A DNA stretch of 64,000 nt from Mycobacterium colombiense (lineage in GTDB: Bacteria > Actinomycetota > Actinomycetes > Mycobacteriales > Mycobacteriaceae). The stretch spans positions 341,408 through 405,407 of the forward strand of contig NZ_MBEI01000058.1 in the NCBI RefSeq assembly GCF_001953985.1, given 5' to 3'. The position numbers were made by a program, and so were the translations under genes. Position 1 is the first letter of the stretch. The number at the start of each line of letters is the position of its first letter. The notes under the pieces were generated by a model. The model did not search any database, had not been told where the DNA came from, and was given only the letters and a program-made list of their open reading frames with translations. Shown in pieces: positions 1-8,093 of this stretch.

Positions 1-279
1 TTGCTCGACGAACCACACGAAGCCTTGCCATGAGTCACGCTGGCGCAGCGCTGTTTCCGCCAGGGCGGTGAGTTCGTCGATGCCGCCCTCAAAGATCGCT
101 TCGAGCAGGTCCTGCTTGGTGGGGAAACGCCGGTAGACGGTCCCCACTCCCACGCCCGCATGGTGAGCGACGTCGTTGAGTGTGGCCTCCAGACCTCGTG
201 AAGCGAACAGTTCGCGCGCGGCATCGATCACCCGCTGCCGGTTGCGCTGAGCGTCTCTCCGGAGCCGGCGGCCTGTCAT
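1..279 (-). CDS. TetR-family transcriptional regulator (N-terminal part, runs off the window)
   Basis: The first 93 codons of a minus-strand gene are visible and the rest lies beyond position 1. The visible part is a typical TetR DNA-binding domain: an arginine-rich start, a helix-turn-helix region with LNDVAHHAGVGVGTVYRRF at about residues 34-52, then the KQDLLEAIF helix. I chose the ATG at 279; an in-frame GTG at 294 is an alternative. It is transcribed away from the mmpS-mmpL pair, and a perfect 25-bp palindrome lies between them. By analogy with other mycobacterial TetR-mmpS-mmpL loci it probably represses the transporter genes and itself. The ligand-binding domain is not visible, so the ligand cannot be guessed. 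Confidence 0.88.
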   Translation of the reverse strand, partial: MTGRRLRRDAQRNRQRVIDAARELFASRGLEATLNDVAHHAGVGVGTVYRRFPTKQDLLEAIFEGGIDELTALAETALRQRDSWQGFVWFVEQ

Positions 280-325
280 CTCACAAGCGCTCACCGGAGA
301 AGTGTAACCGTGGCTACATTTTCCC

Positions 326-350
326 TAAGTGGATTGACTCTATCCACTTA
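326..350. promoter_or_regulatory. TetR operator candidate, 9-7-9 perfect inverted repeat
   Basis: TAAGTGGAT (326-334) and ATCCACTTA (342-350) are exact reverse complements separated by 7 bases. The element lies between the TetR start (279) and mmpS (513). It contains the TTGACT hexamer at 334-339 that could serve as the mmpS -35 element, so a bound repressor would block RNA polymerase. Function is inferred from position and symmetry. Confidence 0.7.
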
Positions 351-362
351 CTTCTTTAGGTT
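334..362 (+). promoter_or_regulatory. Candidate mmpS-mmpL promoter
   Basis: TTGACT at 334-339 and TAGGTT at 357-362 are 17 bases apart, the usual spacing for a SigA-type promoter, and point toward mmpS. The -10 match is moderate. The -35 overlaps the palindrome at 326-350. Confidence 0.4.
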
Positions 363-374
363 GTCTAGCTAGAC
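363..374. repeat. 12-bp perfect palindrome in the mmpS leader
   Basis: GTCTAGCTAGAC at 363-374 reads the same on both strands. It lies just downstream of the candidate -10 element, about 140 bases before mmpS. It could be a second operator or part of a leader hairpin. Confidence 0.4.
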
Positions 375-512
375 GTTCATCGGTCGCCGGTTCTCCGGGG
401 TGGCCTCGAGTCGCTGAAAGGCCCTCACCTTGATTGCCGATCTGGATACCGCCCACGAGTCCGACTCGGCGGGCAACCCGAATACCGGACGCTGCAACGT
501 TGGGCGAGCGCG

Positions 513-938
513 ATGAAGGGCCTGCTCGGACGCGTGTGGTTGCCGATGCTGGTCGTGGTAGCCGTCGCGGTCGGCGGCGCCACCGTCATGCAATTGCATG
601 GAGTCTTCGGCTCCAACGCCGTCTTGGTGACGTCGAACAGCTCCGACAGTGCGGAATCCTTCAACCCCAAGGTCGTCACCTATGAAGTATTCGGCTCTGC
701 TACCACGGCGGTCATCAATTACCTGGACCTTGACGCCAGGCCTCAGCGAGCCGTAAACGTGCCTCTGCCATGGTCTTTGACGTTACGCACGACGGCACCC
801 GCAGCCACGCCCAACATCTTCGCCCAAGGCGCGGGCCAAAGCATCACCTGCCGAATCACCGTCGATGACGTGGTAAAAGACCAGCGCACCGCCACCGGCG
901 TCGACGCCGAGACCTATTGCCTGGTGAAGTCAGCATGA
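513..938 (+). CDS. mmpS: MmpS-family membrane accessory protein (MmpS4/MmpS5-like)
   Basis: This 141-residue protein has one N-terminal membrane segment (residues about 9-30) followed by an extracytoplasmic domain. Stretches such as YEVFGS, INYLDLDA, LPWSLTLRTTAP, ITCRITVDD and ATGVDAETYC match MmpS4/MmpS5 as I remember them. MmpS proteins are periplasmic partners of MmpL RND transporters; the MmpS4/5 type takes part in siderophore export and drug efflux in mycobacteria. The stop codon overlaps the mmpL start (ATGA at 935-938), so the two are translationally coupled. The ATG at 513 gives the usual family length, although the ribosome-binding site is weak. Which paralog number applies cannot be decided from sequence alone. 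Confidence 0.9.
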   Translation: MKGLLGRVWLPMLVVVAVAVGGATVMQLHGVFGSNAVLVTSNSSDSAESFNPKVVTYEVFGSATTAVINYLDLDARPQRAVNVPLPWSLTLRTTAPAATPNIFAQGAGQSITCRITVDDVVKDQRTATGVDAETYCLVKSA

Positions 939-3838
939 GCCTGCAAGTGACCGACGCCCCGACCGATGCCATTCCGGTGTCTCATCCAACGGCCAGCCGC
1001 CCGCGGATAGCGAGAGTGATCCGCGTATTTGCCGTGCCGATCATATTGGCCTGGGTGGCCGTTGTCGCTGTCCTCAATACCGTTGTGCCGCAGCTGGAAG
1101 AAGTAGGGAAGATGCGCGCGGTATCGATGAGTCCCAATGATGCGCCGTCGATGATCGCCACAAAGCGTGTCGGCAAGGTCTTCCAGGAGTTCTCCACGAG
1201 TAGCTCGGTGATGATCGTGCTCGAAGGCGATAAGGCGTTGGGCCCCGACGCGCACCACTTCTATGACCGCGTGGTGCAGCAACTGCGGGCCGACAGCAAG
1301 CACGTTCAGCACGTCCAAGACTTTTGGGGCGATTCGCTGACCGCGGCGGCCGCCCAAAGCGTCGACGGCAAGGCCGCCTACGTTCAGGTCTACATCGCCG
1401 GCGATCAGGGAGAGGCGCTGGCCAACGAATCCGTTGCGGCCGTGCGTGATATCGTCGCCCGGACGCCGGCGCCTGCGGGTCTCAAAGCGTATGTGACAGG
1501 GCCGGCGGCAACCAGCGCGGATCAAAACGCGACGGGCGACAAGAGCATGGAAGTCATCGAAATGCTCACTTTCGCCGTCATCATCGTGATGCTGCTGATC
1601 GTCTACCGGTCGTTCGTCACGGTGGGCATCGTGCTCGCGATGGTCGTGCTCGAATTGTCCGGGGCACGGGGGATAGTGGCATTCCTCGGCTACCACAATG
1701 CTTTTGGGTTGACGACGTTCGCTACCAACATGGTCGTGACGCTCGCCATTGCCGCGGCCACCGACTACGCCATCTTCTTGATCGGCCGATATCAGGAGGC
1801 CCGCAGGCTCGGTCAAGATCGAGAGTCGGCGTATTACACCATGTTCCACGGCACCGCACATGTCGTGCTGGCTTCGGGGCTGACCATCGCCGGAGCGGCC
1901 TTCTGCCTGCGCTTCACCCGGCTGCCGTACTTCCAGACCATGGGGATCCCGCTGGCGATCGGCATGGCGATTGTAGTTGCCGCGGCGCTGACCCTGGGCC
2001 CAGCGCTGATTGCGGTGATGAGCCGTTTCGGCAAGGTGCTGGAGCCGAAAAGGTGGACGCAGCCCCGGGGTTGGCGCCGCATCGGCACCGCCACCGTCCG
2101 GTGGCCGGGCGCGATTCTCATCTGCGCGATCCTGTTGGCCCTGGTGGGCCTATTGACCCTGCCGGGCTACTACACCACCTACAACGACCGCATCTACCTA
2201 CCCGCTGATGTCCCGGCCAACGTCGGGTACGCGGCGGCCGATCGGCATTTCTCCCAGGCCAAGATGAATCCAGATCTGCTGATGGTCGAAACCGACCACG
2301 ATCTGCGAAACCCGGCCAATTTCTTGGTGATCGACAAGATTGCGAAAGCTCTCGCCCGAGTGCACGGCATCGCCCAGGTGCAGACCATCACCCGGCCAGA
2401 AGGACGGCCGATCCAGCACACCACGATCCCGTTCACGATCAGCATGAACAGCACCGGCCAGATCATGACCAACGACTACACCCAGAAGACGTTGAGCAAC
2501 ACGCTGCAACAGGCCGCCGACATGCAGGTCACCATCGACTCGATGGAGATTATGCAGAGCCTGACCAAGGAGATGGCGGCCATCACCCACAGCATGGCCA
2601 CCAAGATGACCAAAACGAGCTCCGATGTGCAGGAGCTGCGCGACCATATGGCCGATTTCGATGACTTCTTCCGGCCGCTACGCAGCTACTTCTACTGGGA
2701 AAAACACTGCTTCGATATCCCGGTCTGCTGGGCGATGCGGTCGGTGTTCGACGCTCTTGACGGCATCGGCACCATGAGTGACGACCTTTCCGACCTGGTA
2801 CCGGACATCGAGCGGCTCGATGCGGTGATGCCGCGGATGGTCGCACTGATGCCGCCGATGATCCAGTCGATGAAAAACCAGAAACAAATGATGCTCGACC
2901 AGTATCAGGTCCAGAAAGCGCAGCAAGACCAAACCATGGCCATGCAGCAGAACGCCACGGCCATGGGCGAGGCGTTCGATGCGGCCAAGAACGATGACTC
3001 GTTCTACCTGCCGCCGGAAGCCTTCGACAACGCCGACTTCAAACGTGGTATCAAGCTGTTCCTGTCACCTGACGGGCATGCCGTACGCTTCACCATTGTT
3101 CACCAGGGCAACCCGTTGACCGAGGAAGGCACTTCGCGCGTCGAGCCGCTCAAAACCGCTGCCGCAGACGCGATTAAGGGAACCCCGCTCGAGGGATCGA
3201 CGATCTACCTTGGCGGCAGTGCGGCGATGTACAAAGACCTCCAACAAGGCGCCGACTACGACTTGCTGATCGTCGCGGTCGCTGCGCTGATCCTGATCTT
3301 CGTCATCATGGTGGTGCTGATTCGGGCCGTGGTTGCCGCGGCCGTCATCGTAGGGACGGTGGTGCTGAGCCTGGCCGCCTCTTTCGGGCTCTCGGTTCTG
3401 CTGTGGCAGCACATGATTGGGGTTCCGTTGCATTGGATGGTGTTACCGATGTCGGTCATCGTCTTGCTTGCGGTCGGGTCGGACTACAACCTGCTGCTGG
3501 TCTCGCGAATGAAAGAAGAGATTCATGCCGGCCTGAACACCGGCGTCATTCGCGCCATGGTCGGCACCGGATCGGTCGTCACCTCGGCCGGCCTCGTTTT
3601 CGCCTTCACCATGATGTCGATGGCGTCGAGCAAGTTGATCGTGATCGGCCAGGTGGGTACCACAATCGGTTTGGGCCTGTTGTTCGACACCTTGGTGGTG
3701 CGTTCATTGATGACACCCTCGGTGTCGACTCTGCTCGGACGCTGGTTCTGGTGGCCGCAGCGAGTCCGTCCGCGACCAGTTCCACAGCCTTGGCCGCGGC
3801 CGGCGCGCCACCGGACAGACCCAGTGTCAGTGTCGTAG
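935..3838 (+). CDS. mmpL: MmpL-family RND transporter
   Basis: This is a roughly 967-residue inner-membrane exporter with the MmpL layout: an N-terminal helix, a periplasmic domain, a first block of helices ending near residue 390, a second periplasmic domain, and a second helix block near the C-terminus. The proton-relay Asp-Tyr pairs are visible in TDYAIFLIGRYQE (near residue 280) and GSDYNLLLVSRMKEE (near residue 850). The second periplasmic domain carries a long Met/Gln-rich coiled coil with a Cys pair in CFDIPVC, as in the MmpL4/MmpL5 group. I used the ATG at 935, which overlaps the mmpS stop, over the in-frame TTG at 917. The likely role is efflux of siderophore, lipid or lipophilic drug with MmpS. 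Confidence 0.93.
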   Translation: MSLQVTDAPTDAIPVSHPTASRPRIARVIRVFAVPIILAWVAVVAVLNTVVPQLEEVGKMRAVSMSPNDAPSMIATKRVGKVFQEFSTSSSVMIVLEGDKALGPDAHHFYDRVVQQLRADSKHVQHVQDFWGDSLTAAAAQSVDGKAAYVQVYIAGDQGEALANESVAAVRDIVARTPAPAGLKAYVTGPAATSADQNATGDKSMEVIEMLTFAVIIVMLLIVYRSFVTVGIVLAMVVLELSGARGIVAFLGYHNAFGLTTFATNMVVTLAIAAATDYAIFLIGRYQEARRLGQDRESAYYTMFHGTAHVVLASGLTIAGAAFCLRFTRLPYFQTMGIPLAIGMAIVVAAALTLGPALIAVMSRFGKVLEPKRWTQPRGWRRIGTATVRWPGAILICAILLALVGLLTLPGYYTTYNDRIYLPADVPANVGYAAADRHFSQAKMNPDLLMVETDHDLRNPANFLVIDKIAKALARVHGIAQVQTITRPEGRPIQHTTIPFTISMNSTGQIMTNDYTQKTLSNTLQQAADMQVTIDSMEIMQSLTKEMAAITHSMATKMTKTSSDVQELRDHMADFDDFFRPLRSYFYWEKHCFDIPVCWAMRSVFDALDGIGTMSDDLSDLVPDIERLDAVMPRMVALMPPMIQSMKNQKQMMLDQYQVQKAQQDQTMAMQQNATAMGEAFDAAKNDDSFYLPPEAFDNADFKRGIKLFLSPDGHAVRFTIVHQGNPLTEEGTSRVEPLKTAAADAIKGTPLEGSTIYLGGSAAMYKDLQQGADYDLLIVAVAALILIFVIMVVLIRAVVAAAVIVGTVVLSLAASFGLSVLLWQHMIGVPLHWMVLPMSVIVLLAVGSDYNLLLVSRMKEEIHAGLNTGVIRAMVGTGSVVTSAGLVFAFTMMSMASSKLIVIGQVGTTIGLGLLFDTLVVRSLMTPSVSTLLGRWFWWPQRVRPRPVPQPWPRPARHRTDPVSVS

Positions 3839-4189
3839 CCCGCGCGGCGAGATGCCCGGACCGAGCGAGCAACACATCCGGCCCAGCGGAACCGCGGGAT
3901 GCAACTCCGATTGAACGTAAGGTGCTTGCGGACTGGGCTCATAGCCTGTTTGCTGTACGAGAGGCGTCGGCAGCCGGTTCAGGGTGAAATCCTCAGTCCG
4001 CGAGGATCTAGAGCAGCGGGGAGGGCCGTATCTTCTTGCGGCGCATACTATTTAACCCAACCGTGGGGGCGCCTCGCGACCCCACCGCCGTGCCGCACAA
4101 GATCCAGACCAGACCATCGACGATCTACAGTTCAGGCGATTGCGTGGGCACTTCCGCAATACCAAATCACTGGTTCTGACGGATCGAGC
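3839..4189. other. Gene-poor stretch after mmpL
   Basis: I see no convincing gene in these 351 bases. A hairpin with 6-bp arms (ATCCTC 3989-3994, GAGGAT 4002-4007) lies 150 bases downstream of mmpL and could be a weak terminator. An open frame enters from 3899 and continues into the small gene below, but its upstream half looks non-coding. Confidence 0.4.
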
Positions 4190-4381
4190 GTGACCCTCAA
4201 ACGCGTCGACGAATTGAAGCCCGGAGACCGGATCCGAATGAAGATCGGGCACGCTACGGTCGTCGCTACTGAGCCCATGGACGACGACCGCACGATGCTC
4301 ACCTTCACCTACGGGACTAAGGGCCCCGCCGACAACGCGCTGACCGTGGATGTCCTCGACGACGACGAGTGGGGCTGGTAG
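4190..4381 (+). CDS. Small hypothetical protein, possible beta-domain fragment
   Basis: Starting from the GTG at 4190 this encodes about 63 residues with the pattern LKRVDELKPGDRIRM followed by beta-strand-like segments and an acidic tail ending in DDDEWGW. The PGDRI turn resembles those of small beta-barrel domains, but I do not recognise a family. The open frame continues upstream to 3899, but that part has no convincing coding character or ribosome-binding site. The gene may therefore be the surviving 3' end of something longer. The start is uncertain and no function is proposed. Confidence 0.4.
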   Translation: MTLKRVDELKPGDRIRMKIGHATVVATEPMDDDRTMLTFTYGTKGPADNALTVDVLDDDEWGW

Positions 4382-4446
4382 GACGGCGAGAACCTTGTCG
4401 GCGACGGTTCCGCATACGAGTATTGGATGGGACCCGAGGAGGAACC

Positions 4447-4947
4447 ATGGCTGCAGACCGTCTGACAGGCTTCGCCGCTGCATCCGCCATGTCGCTCGCG
4501 ATTGCCCTGCAGGTTTCCCCTGCGGCCCTCGCCGACAATCCGTCCTGGAATGGCCAATACGCGATCACGTTCATGGTTGGCCCCAAGGCCGGGACCAGCA
4601 TGGCGGTCGGCGACCCTGAGACGCAGCACACCGAAACCTACGGGTTCAGCTCGAGCTGTACGAACGGGAAGTGCGTCGCCACCATCGTCAGTGGCCCTCC
4701 GCCGACCAATCCGACGGTTCCGCAGCCGGTGCAGTTCACCTGGGACGGCAAGTCCTGGTCGCAAACCAGCGATTTCCAGTGGGATTGCATGATGCCCGAC
4801 ACCACGATCCAATGGAATCCAGCCCGAGCCGAGACGCGCTACACACCCCAACCGGACGGGTCGCTCGCCGGGGTCATGCACACCGACATCCTGAGCGGCG
4901 CGTGCCAGGGCACCATCGACATGGATATGTCGGCCGTGCGCGTGTGA
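4447..4947 (+). CDS. Secreted protein of unknown function
   Basis: This 166-residue protein has a clear signal peptide (residues about 1-29, hydrophobic core AAASAMSLAIALQV, cleavage after ALA). The mature part is beta-rich and contains four cysteines, in SSSCTNGKC, DCMMPDT and SGACQGT, which could form two disulfides. The start at 4447 is set by an AGGAGGA ribosome-binding sequence just upstream. It resembles the many small mycobacterial exported proteins with no assigned role. It stands alone between a small hypothetical gene and a convergent marR gene. Confidence 0.75.
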   Translation: MAADRLTGFAAASAMSLAIALQVSPAALADNPSWNGQYAITFMVGPKAGTSMAVGDPETQHTETYGFSSSCTNGKCVATIVSGPPPTNPTVPQPVQFTWDGKSWSQTSDFQWDCMMPDTTIQWNPARAETRYTPQPDGSLAGVMHTDILSGACQGTIDMDMSAVRV

Positions 4948-4950
4948 ACG

Positions 4951-5400
4951 CTATGCACCATCGCGCAGACAGTGAATCATGCTCTGCAACAGCCGGAACG
5001 CGTCCGACTGCTCGGCCTCGGTCATCCCGGCCAGCATTCTGACTTCGACGGACCGGACCGCGGCGGACGCCTTCTCTAGGCTCCGTCGGCCGCGCGGCGT
5101 GAGCCGCGTGGGAAGGACCTTGCCGACGGGTGCCTCCGCAGGCCTGGTCACGTAGCCGTCTCGTTCCAAGGCCTGGAGCAGGACATTCATCGACTGCCGT
5201 GTTACGAACGCGCCGCGCGCGAGCTCGGAGTTCGACAAGCCCGGGCGTTGAGCCAGCAGCTCGAGGCAGGAGTAGTGCGTCACGCTCATCCCGAGCGGCC
5301 GCAGCACCTCCTCCATGGCTGAGCGAAGGGCGCTCGACGCCTCTTTCAGCAGGTAGCCCAGTGACGTCTCCAGGTCGACGCCGGCACCGTCTTGACTCAT
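4951..5400 (-). CDS. MarR-family transcriptional regulator
   Basis: This 149-residue protein has the MarR winged-helix layout: an N-terminal dimerisation helix, LSNSELARGAFVTRQSMNVLL as helix-turn-helix (about residues 74-94), and a wing ending at KVLPTRLTPRGR. It is divergent from the VOC-family gene at 5463. Two identical palindromes (TGTCAG-N4-CTGACA) occupy the 62-base gap, one of them touching its own start codon. That arrangement predicts autorepression and control of the VOC gene, with the VOC enzyme perhaps acting on the inducer. Confidence 0.9.
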   Translation of the reverse strand: MSQDGAGVDLETSLGYLLKEASSALRSAMEEVLRPLGMSVTHYSCLELLAQRPGLSNSELARGAFVTRQSMNVLLQALERDGYVTRPAEAPVGKVLPTRLTPRGRRSLEKASAAVRSVEVRMLAGMTEAEQSDAFRLLQSMIHCLRDGA

Positions 5401-5415
5401 GTCAGTATTCTGACA
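5400..5415. promoter_or_regulatory. MarR operator 1
   Basis: TGTCAG (5400-5405), TATT, CTGACA (5410-5415) is a perfect 6-4-6 inverted repeat, extending to 7-bp arms as ATGTCAG/CTGACAT. It overlaps the marR start codon. Confidence 0.75.
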
Positions 5416-5427
5416 TAGATTGTCCTG

Positions 5428-5443
5428 TGTCAGAAAACTGACA
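5428..5443. promoter_or_regulatory. MarR operator 2
   Basis: TGTCAG (5428-5433), AAAA, CTGACA (5438-5443) has the same half-sites and spacing as operator 1, centred 28 bp away. It lies 20 bases upstream of the VOC gene start. Confidence 0.75.
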
Positions 5444-5462
5444 TGAACCGAAGGAGCATCTC

Positions 5463-5831
5463 ATGCCCGTCACCGGCCCCGACTTCATCTCGCTCCAAGC
5501 GCGCGACCTCGACGCCTCGCAGGCGTTCTACGAGCAGTACCTCGGCCTCGTCCGTTCGCAGGCCGGCCCTCCGCACGCCGTCGTCTTCGAGACGAAGCCG
5601 ATCGCATTCGCACTTCGCGACGTTATTCCCGGAACCGATCTCGCATCCGTTGCTCAGCCCGGCATCGGGACGGCGATCTGGCTTCACGCCACGGATGTCC
5701 AGTCCATTCACGACGCTCTTGCCGCCGACGGCCACACCATCGTCTCCGAGCCGATTGACGGCCCCTTCGGTCGGACGTTCACTTTCGCCGACCCCGACGG
5801 CTACCAGGTCACTCTCCACGACCGCGCGTGA
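5463..5831 (+). CDS. VOC-family (glyoxalase/bleomycin resistance-type) protein
   Basis: This 122-residue single-domain protein has the paired beta-alpha-beta-beta-beta modules of the vicinal oxygen chelate fold. The first is DFISLQARDLDASQAFYEQY. The second ends in FADPDGYQVTLHD, a pattern common in metal-dependent VOC enzymes. Metal ligands cannot be assigned with confidence. AAGGAG sits 6 bases before the ATG. It is controlled, by inference, by the divergent MarR regulator through the twin operators. Possible roles are detoxification of a small electrophile or aromatic compound. Confidence 0.85.
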   Translation: MPVTGPDFISLQARDLDASQAFYEQYLGLVRSQAGPPHAVVFETKPIAFALRDVIPGTDLASVAQPGIGTAIWLHATDVQSIHDALAADGHTIVSEPIDGPFGRTFTFADPDGYQVTLHDRA

Positions 5832-5876
5832 CCGGCCGCGCCAAGGATGATCCGGTTGTCCCGCAGGGCAATTCGC

Positions 5877-6434
5877 TCAGGTGTGGACTTTCCAGCCCGC
5901 TAATGGGGTCGGGGCCGCGGGAGCGTCGGGATCGTTGAACTCGATGTATACGTCGCCCTGCTTGATTGTGCTGTCGTAGGCGATGAATCCGTGCGCGGTC
6001 TGGCCGTTGGTGACGCTGCCCGAGCGCAGCGGCGGCACCTTGTTGATCTTCTGGTAGTCGATCAGAGATGAGCCGCCCTGCACATCGCGGTTCGGGTCCT
6101 GTCGCCACGGGGAAGAGGCGGCGGTCAGCGAGGCCTGGCTGTAGTTGAACGGCGCGTTGGACTTGCCCTCGATGGTCAGTTCGATGACGTTGCAGCCCCC
6201 GCCGCCGGAGCAGCCGGACGAGACCCAGGTTGCGTTGTTAAGCGTGACGTCGGCGGTCGCGGTGCTGTACTCCGTGACATGGATGCTGGTGCCGGATTTC
6301 CCGGTCGGGAAAGGCGACTGCTGGGACGTCGGGTCCGCGGTGCCATGGGGCGCAGTCAAACACGCCGTCAGCGCCAGCGTCGCTGCGAGCGCGCTCATGT
6401 GAGCAGGTCTGGTCACTGCCAGAAGATAGCGCAT
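5877..6434 (-). CDS. Putative lipoprotein with Ig-like beta domain
   Basis: This 185-residue protein starts at the ATG at 6434. Its signal sequence ends in a lipobox, LTAC, with the acylated cysteine at about residue 25. After a low-complexity Ser/Pro/Gln linker the mature domain is beta-rich (VTEYSTATADVTLNN, ending DVYIEFNDPDAPAA). It contains a short CSGGGGC cysteine loop. This resembles the immunoglobulin-like domains of mycobacterial exported proteins, but I cannot name the family. The open frame extends upstream to 6551, but that part lacks coding character and would bury the signal peptide. Confidence 0.72.
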   Translation of the reverse strand: MRYLLAVTRPAHMSALAATLALTACLTAPHGTADPTSQQSPFPTGKSGTSIHVTEYSTATADVTLNNATWVSSGCSGGGGCNVIELTIEGKSNAPFNYSQASLTAASSPWRQDPNRDVQGGSSLIDYQKINKVPPLRSGSVTNGQTAHGFIAYDSTIKQGDVYIEFNDPDAPAAPTPLAGWKVHT

Positions 6435-6594
6435 GCGGGGATTTGAGGGCGAGTTCGCGCCTTTTGGCCCCGGCCTCGAGAAGCGCCATTGAGCTGCAAT
6501 CCGGTTCTGGCCTACGCCGCCCCAGTTGTCTTCCGGGGGTGATGAATTCAAGTTGCGACCCCTCTGTCATTTAGGTGTCGCGAGGAGGGTGGCG

Positions 6595-6882
6595 TCACGG
6601 CTGCGGCGGCGGGGGCGGCGGTGCAGGCGGGTTGTCCCAACTGCCCGGCGTGCCGGCTGGCACCTGCACTCCGAGCCAGTTGCACGGCATCATCGATCGC
6701 CACGCAATGAACGCGCATTGCTGTTCGGGTGTCAACGGACTGGGACCCGCGCAGGGCGGCGTCCCCGGCGCACCGCAGACCGGATCGGCCGATGCGAGCG
6801 GCGCGTACGCGAAAGTGCCAGCCGCGAACATCAAAGCGACGGCGGTGATCATCGTGGTGACAAGACGTCGGGTGCGATGCAT
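6595..6882 (-). CDS. Small secreted protein with proline-rich C-terminus
   Basis: This 95-residue protein has a signal peptide (RRLVTTMITAVALMFAAGT, cleavage after LASA). A short mature part follows with cysteines in DPVCGAP, PPCAG, QQCAF and PCNWLG, and then a run of eight prolines. I chose the ATG at 6882 because it places the signal peptide at the N-terminus. It belongs to a local group of small exported proteins and has no recognised function. Confidence 0.7.
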   Translation of the reverse strand: MHRTRRLVTTMITAVALMFAAGTFAYAPLASADPVCGAPGTPPCAGPSPLTPEQQCAFIAWRSMMPCNWLGVQVPAGTPGSWDNPPAPPPPPPQP

Positions 6883-7126
6883 AGGCCCCTCGAATCTGTA
6901 GCGCTTGCACGGATCGTAACGCCAGCTCAGGACGCGGATGGTCTGTTTGAAAAATGGCTGGCTTAACTCACCGAATCCGCGCAACCACATGTCGACCGCC
7001 CGGCAGGCGGACCGGAAGCTGAGTCAACACACCATTATTCGGCAAGCACGCCGTGATAAAGCCTTGGCGCATAACACATTCCAGAAATGCGGCGCACTCT
7101 TCGCGACGATTTAGCCGGGTGTTGCG

Positions 7127-7426
7127 CTAGTGCGGCAGGTTTTCCTGATAGCACCGCACTCGGGTGGCGGCGTCCTCCGGCTTGACCCCCATATCGATCA
7201 ATCTCCGGATTACTTCTTGCGAGGGAATACCACCAGCGATGTCGTTATCGATCACATGCAGGCTGGGAAACCAATTCTCTGCGCTGACTCCCGGTGGTGG
7301 GGGCTTCGCATCGCCCCCTATGCACTGAACGTAACCAGGGACGCCGGTGTCAGCGTGAGCTGGCGGCGCCCCCATCGGCACAGCAATGGCGATGCCGACC
7401 GCCGCAGTGACATAGACGAAACGCAT
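7127..7426 (-). CDS. Small secreted two-cysteine protein (paralog of the gene at 8129)
   Basis: This 99-residue protein has a signal peptide (FVYVTAAVGIAIAVPMG, cleavage after AHA). The mature part is of the DUF732-like type: GYVQCIGG near the N-terminus, a helical middle with DNDIAGGIPSQEVIRRLIDMG, and a final cysteine in RVRCYQ. The pattern GY-x2-C-x-G then D-x3-G-x-S then MG-x2-P and a last Cys is shared with the product of the gene at 8129. I used the ATG at 7426 rather than 7450 to keep the signal peptide compact. The function is unknown. Confidence 0.72.
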   Translation of the reverse strand: MRFVYVTAAVGIAIAVPMGAPPAHADTGVPGYVQCIGGDAKPPPPGVSAENWFPSLHVIDNDIAGGIPSQEVIRRLIDMGVKPEDAATRVRCYQENLPH

Positions 7427-7592
7427 GCGGGCATTATCCCGCGTTCGCATCGTTTAACAACCACAAATTTGGGGCGCTCCCGCGCCACGGCTCTCGAAGG
7501 TGCAGAAGGGGCCGGCCGGTACCGGGGTGGGGGACCGATTCCAGATGATTTTCCTTCTCGACTGCCGCCGCCGGCCTTACACTGCATGAGAA

Positions 7593-8054
7593 ATGAGCGC
7601 CTATCAGACGGTCGTGGTCGGCACAGATGGCTCGGACTCCTCGCTGCGCGCGGTGGAGCGCGCAGCCGCGATCGCTGCGGATCACGGCGCGAAATTGATC
7701 GTCGCGACGGCGCACCTCCCAGTCCCCGAGGAGCGCGGCCGCTACGCCATCCCGCCGGGCAGCGACCATGGTCAGGACTACCGGACGGTGGGCGAGGCCC
7801 CTTACTACGCGATCCTGCGGGACGCCAGGGAGCGGGCGCACCAAGTCGGGGCCAAGAACGTCGAGGAGAAGTCGATCGTCGGCGCACCCATCAACGTGCT
7901 GGTGCAGCTTGCGGAGGACGCCGATGCCGACCTTCTGGTCGTCGGCAACGTCGGACTCAACAGCGTCGCCGGCCGGCTGCTGGGATCAGTTCCTTCCGCC
8001 GTGTCCCGCAGGTCCAAGACCGACGTGCTGATCGTCCACACCACCGACGCCTGA
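7593..8054 (+). CDS. Universal stress protein, single USP domain
   Basis: This 153-residue protein opens with YQTVVVGTDGSDSSLRAVERA, the USP first strand with its conserved Asp. The ATP-binding signature G-x2-G-x9-G-S is intact in GNVGLNSVAGRLLGS near residue 123. It is therefore of the ATP-binding UspA-like class, cytoplasmic and probably dimeric. It lies between two divergently arranged paralogous secreted-protein genes. A related USP is encoded on the minus strand at 10115-10615. I looked for a DosR-type box upstream and did not find one. Confidence 0.92.
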   Translation: MSAYQTVVVGTDGSDSSLRAVERAAAIAADHGAKLIVATAHLPVPEERGRYAIPPGSDHGQDYRTVGEAPYYAILRDARERAHQVGAKNVEEKSIVGAPINVLVQLAEDADADLLVVGNVGLNSVAGRLLGSVPSAVSRRSKTDVLIVHTTDA

Positions 8055-8093
8055 ACCCCGTTACGAATCGGTCGGGTCAGCGAGCAGTTTGCT

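Noticed and set aside
7480..7592. DosR box before the universal stress gene
   Set aside because: No GGGACT-type half-site with the right symmetry; the same negative result holds for the USP at 10115 and for the ferredoxin at 33287.
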